From Agrobacterium tumefaciens str. B6 (GTDB lineage Bacteria; Pseudomonadota; Alphaproteobacteria; Rhizobiales; Rhizobiaceae), in assembly GCF_001541315.1 (NCBI RefSeq), contig NZ_LMVK01000015.1, forward strand, positions 19,224-83,223: DNA of 64,000 nt, read 5' to 3'. Positions 45,733 to 54,722 of this stretch are shown one piece after another. Every line of letters starts with the position of its first letter. Position 1 is the stretch's first letter. Below the pieces are notes generated by a model. That model was not told where the DNA came from. It did not search any database and was given only the letters and a program-made list of their open reading frames with translations. Made by a program: the position numbers and the translations under genes.

Positions 45733-46743
45733 ATGAGCAATGCCTACCTAACCTACGCCGCAAAGCGGCTCGGCCAGGCGATCGTCGTCATCCTTCTGGC
45801 CTATGTCTTCACCTTCGTGGTCGTCAGCGTCCTGCCTGGCGACCCGATCACCAGCGTTCTGCGCAACCCGCAGAACGGTTTCACCGAGCAGGAAATCGCC
45901 GAAATCATTGCTGCACAGGGGCTGGACAGGCCGATCATCGTGCAGCTCTGGCACTCCCTGTCGGCATTCCTGACGGGCGATCTCGGCATCTCCATGCGCT
46001 CCAATCGACCCGTCGCGACCCTGATCGCCGAGGTGCTGCCATCGACGCTGGTTCTGGCCTCCGCCGGGCTCACGGTTGCGTTGATCCTCGCATTCGCCGT
46101 TGCCTATGGCACACAGGTCGTGCCGAAACGATATGGGCAGGGGCTGCTGCGGGCATTCCCTTCGCTGTTCCTGTCGACGCCCAATTTCGTCATCGGCCTG
46201 TTTCTGATCCACCTTTTCGGTTTTCAGCTCCGGCTGTTCCGGGTCATCGAACCCGACAGCTTCTGGGCGACGCTGTTTGCGGCGATCACCATCGGCATAC
46301 CGTTTTCCGCGCAGATCGCGGAAGTGCTGATCGCCAATCTCGATCATGAAGCGGAACAGGATTACGCGGCGGTTGCCCGCAGCCGCGGCATCGGGCCGAA
46401 ACGGCTTTTCACTACACATCTGCTCAAGCCCGCTTCGCTACCGGTGGTGACCGTTATCGCCCTTACCGTGGGCGAGCTTCTGGGCAACTCGCTGATCACG
46501 GAAACCGTGTTCGGCCGTACCGGTATCGGCAGTCTCGTCCAGCGCTCCGTCAGCACGCAGGACCTGCCCGTCCTGCAGGCCATTGTCTCGCTTGGAGCCG
46601 TGGTGTTCGTCGTCGTCAACCTCATCGCCGATCTTCTCTATCCGCTGCTCGATCCACGGGTGAAAATTATCGTTGGCCGGAAACGCCGTCTGGCAACCAT
46701 CGACGACACGCCGCTTGGCCTTGAAACGGGGGCCAAACCATGA
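45733..46743 (+). CDS. ABC transporter permease, DppB/GsiC-like
   Basis: A 336-residue inner-membrane permease. The N-terminal AKRLGQAIVVILLAYVFTFVVVSVLPGDP is typical of DppB; the EAA loop is DYAAVARSRGIGPKRLFTTHLLKPASLP. AGGAGG lies six bases before the ATG. It overlaps the next permease by four bases (ATGA). Confidence 0.9.
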   Translation: MSNAYLTYAAKRLGQAIVVILLAYVFTFVVVSVLPGDPITSVLRNPQNGFTEQEIAEIIAAQGLDRPIIVQLWHSLSAFLTGDLGISMRSNRPVATLIAEVLPSTLVLASAGLTVALILAFAVAYGTQVVPKRYGQGLLRAFPSLFLSTPNFVIGLFLIHLFGFQLRLFRVIEPDSFWATLFAAITIGIPFSAQIAEVLIANLDHEAEQDYAAVARSRGIGPKRLFTTHLLKPASLPVVTVIALTVGELLGNSLITETVFGRTGIGSLVQRSVSTQDLPVLQAIVSLGAVVFVVVNLIADLLYPLLDPRVKIIVGRKRRLATIDDTPLGLETGAKP

Positions 46744-47585
46744 GCCTTATCTCCAGCCCGGTTTCCGGCAGCAACCCGTTCGAGAAGCTGAGAGCTCTCA
46801 ACATTACTTCAACGGTTGCCATTTCCCTCCTCGTCATCGCAATCGTCGTCGCCTGGTCGATTGCGCCGCAACTGTTCACCAGCCAGAGCCCGATCAACGG
46901 TGTCCCGGCCGACAAGCTTCTTGCGCCCAGTTTTGCGCACTGGTTCGGCACGGATCATCTCGGGCGCGATCTCTATACACGGGTCGTTTATGGCACGGCT
47001 TCATCCGTATCGAGCGCTTTGGTCGCTGTCGTCATCGGCGTCTTCATCGGTGGTGTGATCGGTTTGCTCGCCGGATTTTTCGGCGGCTGGGTGGATATCG
47101 TCTTTGCGCGTTTTGTCGACGTGCTGCTCTCCATCCCGAAGTTCCTGCTCGCGGTCATCATCGTCACGGCCATCGGCTTCGAAACGATCAATGCGGCGAT
47201 TGCGACAGGCATATCGGCCATCGCCTTCTTCGCCCGCGTGGCGCGCTCCGAGGTTATCAAGACACGTCAGGCGACCTTCGTGGAGGCATCTTTTCTCTCG
47301 GGTGGCTCGCGCGGCTACATCGTTCTCAGACACGTCCTTCCAAACGCATCCCGCTCGATGCTGCCGCTTGCCGTGCTGCAATTCGGCGAGTCCATTCTGG
47401 TGATCGCCAGCCTCGCCTTCCTCGGCTACGGCGACCCTCCGCCTTCTTCCGACTGGGGCCTGCTGATTTCAATCGGCAAGGACTACCTCAAATGGCCCTG
47501 GCTCGTTTATGCGCCCGCGTTCGTTACGATCGTGACCGTCCTCTCTGTCAACAGGATCAGCCGATGGCTTCGCAAATCGCACTGA
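46740..47585 (+). CDS. ABC transporter permease, DppC/GsiD-like
   Basis: A 281-residue permease. After the first helix it shows FGTDHLGRDLYTRVVYGTASSVSSALV, the DppC hallmark, and the EAA loop FVEASFLSGGSRGYIVLRHVLPNASRSMLPLAVLQFG. Its end overlaps the ATPase gene by 22 bases. Partner of the preceding subunit. Confidence 0.9.
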   Translation: MSLISSPVSGSNPFEKLRALNITSTVAISLLVIAIVVAWSIAPQLFTSQSPINGVPADKLLAPSFAHWFGTDHLGRDLYTRVVYGTASSVSSALVAVVIGVFIGGVIGLLAGFFGGWVDIVFARFVDVLLSIPKFLLAVIIVTAIGFETINAAIATGISAIAFFARVARSEVIKTRQATFVEASFLSGGSRGYIVLRHVLPNASRSMLPLAVLQFGESILVIASLAFLGYGDPPPSSDWGLLISIGKDYLKWPWLVYAPAFVTIVTVLSVNRISRWLRKSH

Positions 47586-49282
47586 AAACAGCGCCAATCC
47601 TTCCCGAGATCGTGGCTGCGTCTCCACAATACGCAACACCCCTTCTCAAGGTCGAAAATCTTGCCGTGTCCTACGGACGGCAGGAGGTCGTCCACAATAT
47701 CGGCTTCGAAATCGGACGTGGTGAAAGCCTCGCCCTCATCGGAGAATCCGGTTCTGGAAAATCGACCATTGCGAAAGCCGTGCTGAGGCTTCTCCCCACC
47801 GGTGCAAACGCCACGGGCCAGGTTGTTTTCGACAGGCAGAACATTCTCGCATTGCCAGAACGCCGCTTCAGGCCGTTTCGCGGCCGTGAAATCGGCTTCG
47901 TGCCGCAGGATCCCGGCAACTCTCTCAATCCTGTGAGAACAATCGGCTCCCAGGCGCTGGAAGCGGCAGCGCTGACGGAAGAGACCAATCCAGCGATCCG
48001 CAGGACACTTATTCTCGAAACCTTCGCCAAGGTGGGTCTCGACAATCCGCAACGGGTTTACGATTCCTATCCGCACCAGTTGTCCGGAGGGATGCTGCAG
48101 CGCGTGCTGATCGCTCTGGCAATATTGCCGCGCCCTGCACTGCTGGTGGCGGACGAACCGACCTCGGCACTCGACGTAACGATCCAGAAGCGCATCCTCG
48201 ATCTCCTCTCCCGTCTTCGGGATGAGCTGAACATCAGCCTCCTTCTCATTACCCACGATCTCGCAATAGCGGCCGAAAGGGCGGATAATCTCGTCGTGCT
48301 GAAGAACGGCGTCGTGCAGGAGAAAGGCAGGACGTCCGCGGTTTTTTCCTCCCCTTCCTCACCCTATGCCAAAAAACTCCATGGCGACGTCCCCGCGCTC
48401 AACCCGGAGCGCTATGCCAAATTCCGCGATCCGGGGTTCAGCCTCCTTGATGGCGACAAATCGCCAAAGATCGCCGTCAGCGGCGTCACCAAACGCTTCA
48501 CTGTCGATGGCAAAACCCTGACTGCGGTGGACGATATTTCGTTTACGGTTCCGGCGGGCACGACCCATGCCCTCGTTGGCGAATCCGGCTCCGGCAAGAC
48601 GACGACGATCCGCCTGCTGCTGGGGCTCGAAGAGCCGGAAAGCGGCACGATTACGGTTGCCGACGAGACCGTCACGAACAAAAACCGCGCTTCGCTGCGG
48701 TCCGTATGGCGGCATCTTCAACTGGTTTACCAGAACCCGTTTACGTCCCTCGACCCGACGTGGAAGGTGGGGCAGCTTGTTCGTGAACCACTCGACCGCT
48801 TCGAGATCGGGACGCCGAAAGAGCGATCCGAACGCGTACAGGAAGCTCTCGCGAATGTCGGCTTGAGCGAGCACCTCCTGGAGCGTAAACCGTCGGCCCT
48901 GTCCGGCGGGCAGCGTCAGCGTGTGGCAATCGCCCGTTCGCTGGTCCTCAAACCGGATGTGATCGTGCTGGACGAACCCACATCCGCACTCGATGTCAGC
49001 GTTCAGGCGGATATCGTCGAGGTTCTGCTGTCGCTACAGGCGAAGCTCGGCCTGACCTATGTTTTCGTTTCGCACGACCTCGCCCTCGTCCGGCAACTTG
49101 CGCACAGCGTTTCGGTGATGCAGCGGGGACGCATTGTCGAACATGGAGCCGTCACCGAGATATTCGCCAATCCGAGACACGAATATACCGCGTCGCTGCT
49201 GAACTCTATCCCGTCGGGCATTGCCGGAACGGTTCGCGCTCCCGCTGTCCAGCGCGCTCTGCGGAAGGAGCAACTCGCATGA
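47564..49282 (+). CDS. Fused double ABC ATPase (DppD-DppF type)
   Basis: A 572-residue cytoplasmic protein holding two full nucleotide-binding domains, as in GsiA. Domain 1 has GESGSGKSTIAKA, LSGGMLQRVLIALA and LLVADEPTSALDV; domain 2 has GESGSGKTTTIRLLLG, LSGGQRQRVAIARSL and VIVLDEPTSALDV, then the C-terminal oligopeptide-transport extension. Fusion means no separate second ATPase is needed. ATG 47564 (AGGA upstream) lies inside the end of the permease gene. Its stop overlaps the monooxygenase start (ATGA). Confidence 0.9.
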   Translation: MASQIALKTAPILPEIVAASPQYATPLLKVENLAVSYGRQEVVHNIGFEIGRGESLALIGESGSGKSTIAKAVLRLLPTGANATGQVVFDRQNILALPERRFRPFRGREIGFVPQDPGNSLNPVRTIGSQALEAAALTEETNPAIRRTLILETFAKVGLDNPQRVYDSYPHQLSGGMLQRVLIALAILPRPALLVADEPTSALDVTIQKRILDLLSRLRDELNISLLLITHDLAIAAERADNLVVLKNGVVQEKGRTSAVFSSPSSPYAKKLHGDVPALNPERYAKFRDPGFSLLDGDKSPKIAVSGVTKRFTVDGKTLTAVDDISFTVPAGTTHALVGESGSGKTTTIRLLLGLEEPESGTITVADETVTNKNRASLRSVWRHLQLVYQNPFTSLDPTWKVGQLVREPLDRFEIGTPKERSERVQEALANVGLSEHLLERKPSALSGGQRQRVAIARSLVLKPDVIVLDEPTSALDVSVQADIVEVLLSLQAKLGLTYVFVSHDLALVRQLAHSVSVMQRGRIVEHGAVTEIFANPRHEYTASLLNSIPSGIAGTVRAPAVQRALRKEQLA

Positions 49283-50391
49283 ATATTGCAGCAGCTTCCC
49301 GCGACCTTCCCGCGTTGTTTCGGCCGAAACAGCGGCTGGGTTTCAATACGCGCGTGTCGTTCAACGACGATGACGGTCCGGCACAGGGGCTGCGACAGGG
49401 CATAGAGCTGTTCAGGCAGGCGGAAAGGCTGGGTTATCAGTCAGGCTGGGCCTATCAGCGTCACTTCGACCACTATCTTTCTTCCCCGTTACCCTTCTTT
49501 GCGGCAGTCGGCCAGCATACGCGGCACATCACACTTGGTTCCGCCGTCATCCCGATGCGTTATCAGGACCCCATCCTTCTGGCTGAGGCGGCGGGAACAA
49601 CCGACCTCTTGATCGGCGGTCGGCTTGAACTTGCCATTTCGACCGGGACCAACGGCGCGTTCGATGCCGTTTTCGGAACCGTCGATACCGATGCCCGCAC
49701 AGAGGCAAAGCGACGCCAGTCGCGTTTCCTCGCCGCCATTGCCGGTGATGTTTTGCACACTGTTACCGAGCGGGACATTGGTGCACCTCCGGGAGCCGAG
49801 TTGCGGGTGACCCCTCATAGCCCAACCTTGCGCAGCCGTATCCGACAAGGCTCCGCCAGCCTCGATTCAGCAATACAGGCCGCCGAACTTGGGATTGGCC
49901 TGATTTCCGGGACCGTCCTTCACGATCAGGCAGAAGGCGAGACTTTCGGTCAATATCAGGCGCGGATCATTGATGCCTATCGCACCCACTGGCTCCGCAT
50001 CTGGAAGACGACGCCACCCCCGGTCGCTGTTGCCGCTTCCATTCTCGTTGGCACCACCCCGGAGCTGCGTGAGAAATACGCGGCTTACGACCTTGAGCGT
50101 CGCACGGTGGGAATTGCCGCCTCACGCCCGAAGGGTGCGCTGGCCCCTGCCGGCCCGCCTGTTGGCGCGCAGATTTCCCCGGTCTTTCAAGGTACACCGG
50201 AAGAAGTCATAGAGGCGGTTTTGAGCGATCCGGGACTGGCGGCCGCAGATGAGCTCGTTCTTTTTTTGCCTCCCGCTTTCGGACTGTCCGAAAACATACG
50301 ACTGCTCACCGATCTTGCGACGACAGTTGCTCCATCTCTGGGGTGGAAACCTGCTCCCGATCACGAAGGGCCGGAACGGGCGGCAATCTAA
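49279..50391 (+). CDS. Luciferase-like flavin-dependent monooxygenase (first)
   Basis: A 370-residue LLM-class protein: RLGFNTRVSFNDDDGPAQGLRQGIELFRQAERLGYQSGWAYQRHFDHYLSSPL gives the N-terminal barrel with the flavin-proximal His, and TLGSAVIPMRYQDPILLAEAAGTTDLLIGGRLELAISTG the core. It needs reduced FMN from a partner reductase and inserts oxygen into a carbon-sulphur or carbon-nitrogen containing substrate. Being the last gene of the transporter operon, translationally coupled to the ATPase, it probably attacks the transported compound. Confidence 0.84.
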   Translation: MNIAAASRDLPALFRPKQRLGFNTRVSFNDDDGPAQGLRQGIELFRQAERLGYQSGWAYQRHFDHYLSSPLPFFAAVGQHTRHITLGSAVIPMRYQDPILLAEAAGTTDLLIGGRLELAISTGTNGAFDAVFGTVDTDARTEAKRRQSRFLAAIAGDVLHTVTERDIGAPPGAELRVTPHSPTLRSRIRQGSASLDSAIQAAELGIGLISGTVLHDQAEGETFGQYQARIIDAYRTHWLRIWKTTPPPVAVAASILVGTTPELREKYAAYDLERRTVGIAASRPKGALAPAGPPVGAQISPVFQGTPEEVIEAVLSDPGLAAADELVLFLPPAFGLSENIRLLTDLATTVAPSLGWKPAPDHEGPERAAI

Positions 50392-50422
50392 GGTTCTAGA
50401 CCATCAGGATAGTCAGGCAATA

Positions 50423-50464
50423 TTTTCTACATATTCCATAGAAATAGAAAGACCTGTCTTCCTC
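50423..50464 (+). promoter_or_regulatory. Conserved 42-base upstream element, copy C
   Basis: TTTTCTACATATTCCATAGA, then an AATAGAAAGACCT middle and GTCTTCC at offset 33. TTTCTA/TAGAAA forms an inverted repeat. Copy C matches copy A most closely, and the similarity continues for about 25 bases (both have GGCTTTA). It lies 57 bases before the monooxygenase gene. Confidence 0.65.
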
Positions 50465-50520
50465 ATATGCCACGCCGGCTTTAGCTTTTACCCGACACTC
50501 AGAAACACCAAGGAGCTCCC

Positions 50521-51624
50521 ATGGCTGCGGAATTCATCAGCGTCAGCTTTCCCAACGAGTCCAATGATCTGAACCCCATCCCTGATGCTCCGGTCGATCC
50601 GCTGTTCCTGGAACGTTATGCGCGTGCACTGGACGACTATGGGTTCAACTACACGCTCATTCCCTATTCCTCCTCTTCGTTCGATCCCTTCACGCTGGGC
50701 GCCACCGTGCTCGCGCATACGAAGAACATCAAGATCATCGTCGCGCTCCGGCCCAACACCGTTTATCCGACGGTTGCGGCCAAGTCCCTCGCCACGCTCG
50801 ACCAGTTGAGCGGCGGTCGCGTCGTCGTCCACTTCATCGCAGGCGGAAGTGACGAGGAGCAGGCGCGCGAAGGAGATTTCCTCAACAAGGAAGAGCGTTA
50901 CGAACGCCAGGAAGAATATATCCGCATTCTCCGCCTTGCCTGGAGTTCAACCGAGCCCTTCGATTTCGACGGCAAATATTACCAGTTCAAGCAGTTTCGC
51001 AGCGCCGTGCGTCCCACCAACGGTCTTATCCCGATTTCGCTCGGCGGTTCGTCAGATGCCGCCTATCGTATCGGTGGCTCGCTGTGCGACATTTTCGGGC
51101 TCTGGGGCGAGCCGCTGGCTGAAACCAAGCAGCAGATTGACCGCATCTATGCCGAAGCCGCAAAAGCAGGCCGAACCGATCGCCCGCGCATCTGGGTTAC
51201 CTTCCGGCCAATCGTGGCTGAAACAGACGAACTGGCCTGGGATAAGGCGCACAGGGTTCTCGACCGTCTGAACGAGAACCGTCAGAGGGGCCTTTCGCGC
51301 GCGCCGGTCAACGCAACACCACCCGCCAATATCGGCTCCCAGCGCCTGCTCGATATCGCCAAACGCGGCGATGTCCATGACCGCGCGCTCTGGTATCCGA
51401 CCGTCACCGCGACCAATGCAAGCGGCGCAACAACCGCTCTGGTCGGATCGCCGCGCACAATCGCCGACTCCATTCTCGACTATATTGATCTCGGCGCCGA
51501 TCTGATTTCGATCCGTGGATATGACAATTACAATGATGCCGTCGACTACGGACGATACATCCTGCCTCTCGTCCGCGAGGGCATTCGCGAACGTGAAGAG
51601 GCAAAGAAGAAGGCAGCCGCCTGA
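50521..51624 (+). CDS. Luciferase-like flavin-dependent monooxygenase, SsuD-type (second)
   Basis: A 367-residue LLM protein of the alkanesulphonate-monooxygenase-like branch: ALDDYGFNYTLIPYSSSSFDPFTLGATVLAHTKNIKIIVALRPNTVYPTVAAKSLATLDQLSGGRVVVHFIAGG. SsuD-type features include EDYIRILRLAW-like YIRILRLAWSSTEPFDFDG and SIRGYDNYNDAVDYG at the end. FMNH2-dependent desulphonation or sulphone cleavage releasing sulphite is the known chemistry of relatives. AAGGAG precedes the ATG. Element C lies directly upstream. Confidence 0.87.
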   Translation: MAAEFISVSFPNESNDLNPIPDAPVDPLFLERYARALDDYGFNYTLIPYSSSSFDPFTLGATVLAHTKNIKIIVALRPNTVYPTVAAKSLATLDQLSGGRVVVHFIAGGSDEEQAREGDFLNKEERYERQEEYIRILRLAWSSTEPFDFDGKYYQFKQFRSAVRPTNGLIPISLGGSSDAAYRIGGSLCDIFGLWGEPLAETKQQIDRIYAEAAKAGRTDRPRIWVTFRPIVAETDELAWDKAHRVLDRLNENRQRGLSRAPVNATPPANIGSQRLLDIAKRGDVHDRALWYPTVTATNASGATTALVGSPRTIADSILDYIDLGADLISIRGYDNYNDAVDYGRYILPLVREGIREREEAKKKAAA

Positions 51625-51738
51625 TCACGGCAGTCCGGCCACGCCGTCGGACCTGCCCACCTCTTCCTCCAAGACCGGGATCATCCATGCCCGCAACGGA
51701 TGATCCCGCCTCTCGACTTCCAGAAAGCCGTTATCCGC

Positions 51739-52920
51739 ATGTCTTACGATCCCACCGCACTTGACGCCGCTGTGCGCGCCCTTTCCGAAGCCGCACCGGA
51801 TGCGGATCAGACCGGTCAGTTTCCCTGGACCGGCATTCGCGCCGTTCATCAGGCCGGACTTCTTGAGAGCACCGTGGCCACGCGTTACGGCGGCCCGGGA
51901 GGAACCTTGAGCACCGCGGCCCATATTCTGGCGGCACTTGGGCGCGGCGATCCCTCCGTGGCGCTCATCAGCGCAATGACGATCTTCACCCATCTGGGAC
52001 AGGCGGCGAAGGATCATTGGCCCGACGGTCTTTACAGGGACCTTCTTTCCAAAGCCAAAGATCGGCCACTGCTGCTGAACGCCGCCCGTGTGGAGCCGGA
52101 ACTGGGCTCGCCGGCGCGCGGCGGACTGCCGGCCACGCGTGCGCGCCGGACGGCAAATGGCTGGTCGATCACGGGCCGCAAGCGCTTCGTGACGGGCGCG
52201 CACGGCCTCACCCATTTTCTCGTCTGGGCGCACACCGACGAGGCTCAGGCGCGGGTCGGCACGTTTGTCGTGCCTAACGGCCTGCTCGGCATCAGGATTA
52301 TCGAGAACTGGAAGAGCCTCGGAATGCGGGCGACCGGTTCGCACGATGTCGAATATACCGAGGTTGAAATCCCGGCAGAAAATGTGCTGGAACTCGTTGA
52401 TCCCTCCGTTGCCCAGCAGGATAATCGCAGCCATGCGGCAATGACGCTTGCGCTGACCGCAATCTATCTCGGCGCAGCCGAAGCGGCTCAGGAAGCCTTC
52501 ATCCGCTTCGCGCATGAACGTGTGCCCGCCAATCTGGGCCATCCCATTGCGCGGACAGAACGCTTTGTCACGCTTTCGGGTGAGATCGACCTTCTGGTCT
52601 CCGGCGCCCGGCAGATCATCTTCGGCGCGCTCACAGGCCATATTGGCGATGCCGAACACCTGATAAGGGCCCGGCTCCTCGCCGGCAGGCAGATCCGCGA
52701 AGCTGTGCAACTGGCTGTTCGCGGCATCGGCAATCCCGGCCTCAACGCCGATCTTGGTCTGGAGCGGCATTTCCGCGATATCCAGTCAGTTCTCGTCCAT
52801 GCACCCCAGGAAGATACGTCCGTCGCCATTCTCGGACGTGCCGCCTTTGATCGTTGGAAAACCAGCGAGAATGACCGATCGACACATCCGGCCGCCCTTT
52901 CAATCCTGAAGACGGCTTAA
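51739..52920 (+). CDS. Acyl-CoA-dehydrogenase-fold monooxygenase (SfnB/DszC-like)
   Basis: A 393-residue flavoprotein with the ACAD fold: GGPGGTLSTAAHILAALGRGDPSVALI, SITGRKRFVTGAHGLTHFLVWAH and SLGMRATGSHDVEYTEVEIP. Members associated with sulphur starvation (SfnB, DszC) are FMNH2-dependent oxygenases rather than dehydrogenases, which the neighbours (two LLM enzymes and an FMN reductase) support. Start uncertain: ATG 51739 fits family length, ATG 51700 would add 13 residues; neither has a strong ribosome site. Confidence 0.83.
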   Translation: MSYDPTALDAAVRALSEAAPDADQTGQFPWTGIRAVHQAGLLESTVATRYGGPGGTLSTAAHILAALGRGDPSVALISAMTIFTHLGQAAKDHWPDGLYRDLLSKAKDRPLLLNAARVEPELGSPARGGLPATRARRTANGWSITGRKRFVTGAHGLTHFLVWAHTDEAQARVGTFVVPNGLLGIRIIENWKSLGMRATGSHDVEYTEVEIPAENVLELVDPSVAQQDNRSHAAMTLALTAIYLGAAEAAQEAFIRFAHERVPANLGHPIARTERFVTLSGEIDLLVSGARQIIFGALTGHIGDAEHLIRARLLAGRQIREAVQLAVRGIGNPGLNADLGLERHFRDIQSVLVHAPQEDTSVAILGRAAFDRWKTSENDRSTHPAALSILKTA

Positions 52921-52970
52921 GACGCGTTGGCGCAAACCGCCCTTCCCCAAGATCACTCGAAAGAACGTCA

Positions 52971-53531
52971 ATGAGCAACAATCTGATCGTCGGTTTCTCC
53001 GGCAACACATCGCGCCCATCCAGCACGAAGCGCTTTGTCGAAAACGTCAGCGAAGCGCTGGCCGGACAACTGGGCCTGCAGCATCAGGTTTTCGACATAG
53101 AGGATCTCGGGGCATCATTGAGTTCGGCACGATCCGTGGCGGATCTCGATGGTAACGCGCGGCGGATTGTCCAGACGATCATCGACGCAGAAGCTCTGGT
53201 GATCGGCTCACCGACCTACAAGGGAAGCTATACCGGCCTCTTTAAACACGTCATCGATCTTCTCGACCCCGCCGACCTCAGAGGCAAGCCGATCATCCTG
53301 ACGGCGACAGGTGGCGGAGACCGGCATTCACTTGTGGTGGAGCATCAGCTCAGACCGCTATTTGCATTTTTCGAAGCCTTCGTGGCACCGACCGCAATCT
53401 ACACCTCCGGCCGGGACTTCATAGAAGGTGAGCTTTCGCCTGCCATAAACGCGCGGGTAAATCAGGCAATCGCAGAAGCTGCTTTGCTTGTGAAAGCACG
53501 GTTTGAAAGAGTAACAATCGCCGCAGAATAA
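52971..53531 (+). CDS. NAD(P)H-dependent FMN reductase (SsuE/MsuE-like)
   Basis: A 186-residue flavodoxin-fold reductase: VGFSGNTSRPSSTKRFVENV binds the flavin phosphate; ALVIGSPTYKGSYTGLFKHVIDLLDPADLRGKPIILTATGGGDRHSLVVEHQLRPLF is the SsuE/MsuE core. It supplies FMNH2 to the three monooxygenases upstream. It lies 50 bases after the ACAD-fold gene and closes the oxygenase operon. Confidence 0.9.
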   Translation: MSNNLIVGFSGNTSRPSSTKRFVENVSEALAGQLGLQHQVFDIEDLGASLSSARSVADLDGNARRIVQTIIDAEALVIGSPTYKGSYTGLFKHVIDLLDPADLRGKPIILTATGGGDRHSLVVEHQLRPLFAFFEAFVAPTAIYTSGRDFIEGELSPAINARVNQAIAEAALLVKARFERVTIAAE

Positions 53532-53729
53532 TTGGACGATGCGCCCGGGATATCCTCACAGAGACTGACAGCGCTGACGACGTCGGCTGGTTCGATCCAC
53601 CGACGACGTCCGGCATGGCATTGCTTTTGATCCCTGTGACGAATGGCGGGTTGAGATAGCGCCCGGCAAAGGATATCAGGTGCCTCAATCTCAGGCGGAT
53701 ATTCCGCAAGCAACAAGGCGCATCCTGAC

Positions 53730-54659
53730 ATGATCCCGGACTTCCTCGTCACCCATTCCGGTGGCTTCCACGCCGACGAACTCCTATCCAGCGTCGTGCT
53801 CACCCGGCTTTTCCCGCAGGCCCGCCTCATCCGCAGCAGGGCGTCCGAATGGATTACGCCCGGCGCGAACCGCATCATCTACGACGTCGGAGGTGCTTAT
53901 GACCCATCGGCGGGAATATTTGATCACCACCAGCGCGGCGCACCACTACGGGACGACGGTCAGCCCTATAGCTCGTTCGGCCTTATCTGGAAGCATTTCG
54001 GCCGCGACTATCTTGCCGCCTCCGGCGTTCCTGAAGACCATATCGAAGCCATTCACACCTCTTTCGATACCAGCTTCGTGCTGCCGGTCGATCTGGTCGA
54101 CAATGGTGCGCTCAGCCCCTCCATCGCCGGGCAGCTCGCTGGGCTGACCCTGCCCGTCCTGCTGGAAACTCTGAAACCTGTTTTCGACGAGACCGATCCC
54201 GAAGCGGACAATCGCAGTTTCCACGCGGCGCTGGCCGTTGCCCGCAGCTTCGTGGAGGCAAAGATTGCCAACAGCGCTGCAAAATTGCGGGCCGAAGCGC
54301 TTGTGAACCGGGCTATCGTGGATGCCGGTGAGGGACATATTCTGGAACTGCCGGTAGGAATGCCGTTTCGACCCGCCATCATGAAGGCAGGCGCCGACCA
54401 TCTGCTCTTTGTCGTTCACCCGCGCAACAGCGACTGGTGTCTGACCGGTATCCGCCGCGCGGATGAGGGCTTTGAGCTGCGTGCCGACCTGCCGGCAGCT
54501 TGGGCCGGCCTGACGGACAAAGATCTCGAAGCGGTTTGTGGCGTCGAAGGCGCGACCTTCTGCCATAACGGCCGGTTTGTGGCTGCGGCCAGAACCCGCG
54601 ATGCTGCACTGGCCATGGCGGAGCTGGCGGTAAAGGAAGCAATCGCAGCAAAGCAGTGA
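53730..54659 (+). CDS. MYG1-family protein (DHH-like metal-dependent phosphohydrolase/exonuclease)
   Basis: A 309-residue protein with the MYG1 signatures LVTHSGGFHADELLSSVVL near the N-terminus, IFDHHQRGAPLRDDGQPYSSFGLIWKHFG and VDLVDNG. Eukaryotic MYG1 is a 3'-5' RNA exonuclease; bacterial members are little studied. Length is normal and all metal-ligand motifs are intact. A 198-base gap separates it from the FMN reductase; a 63-base convergent gap with a CCGGCC/GGCCGG hairpin (54667-54682) follows. Confidence 0.88.
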   Translation: MIPDFLVTHSGGFHADELLSSVVLTRLFPQARLIRSRASEWITPGANRIIYDVGGAYDPSAGIFDHHQRGAPLRDDGQPYSSFGLIWKHFGRDYLAASGVPEDHIEAIHTSFDTSFVLPVDLVDNGALSPSIAGQLAGLTLPVLLETLKPVFDETDPEADNRSFHAALAVARSFVEAKIANSAAKLRAEALVNRAIVDAGEGHILELPVGMPFRPAIMKAGADHLLFVVHPRNSDWCLTGIRRADEGFELRADLPAAWAGLTDKDLEAVCGVEGATFCHNGRFVAAARTRDAALAMAELAVKEAIAAKQ

Positions 54660-54722
54660 TGTGGAGCCGGCCGTGTGGCCGGTCGCATCCTGTGGCGGCG
54701 CGAGCCTCCATTGCTGAAAAAA

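Noticed and set aside
53532..53729. Hairpin-like GACGTCGG/CCGACG repeats after the FMN reductase as terminator
   Set aside because: The arms match only partly and no T tract follows.
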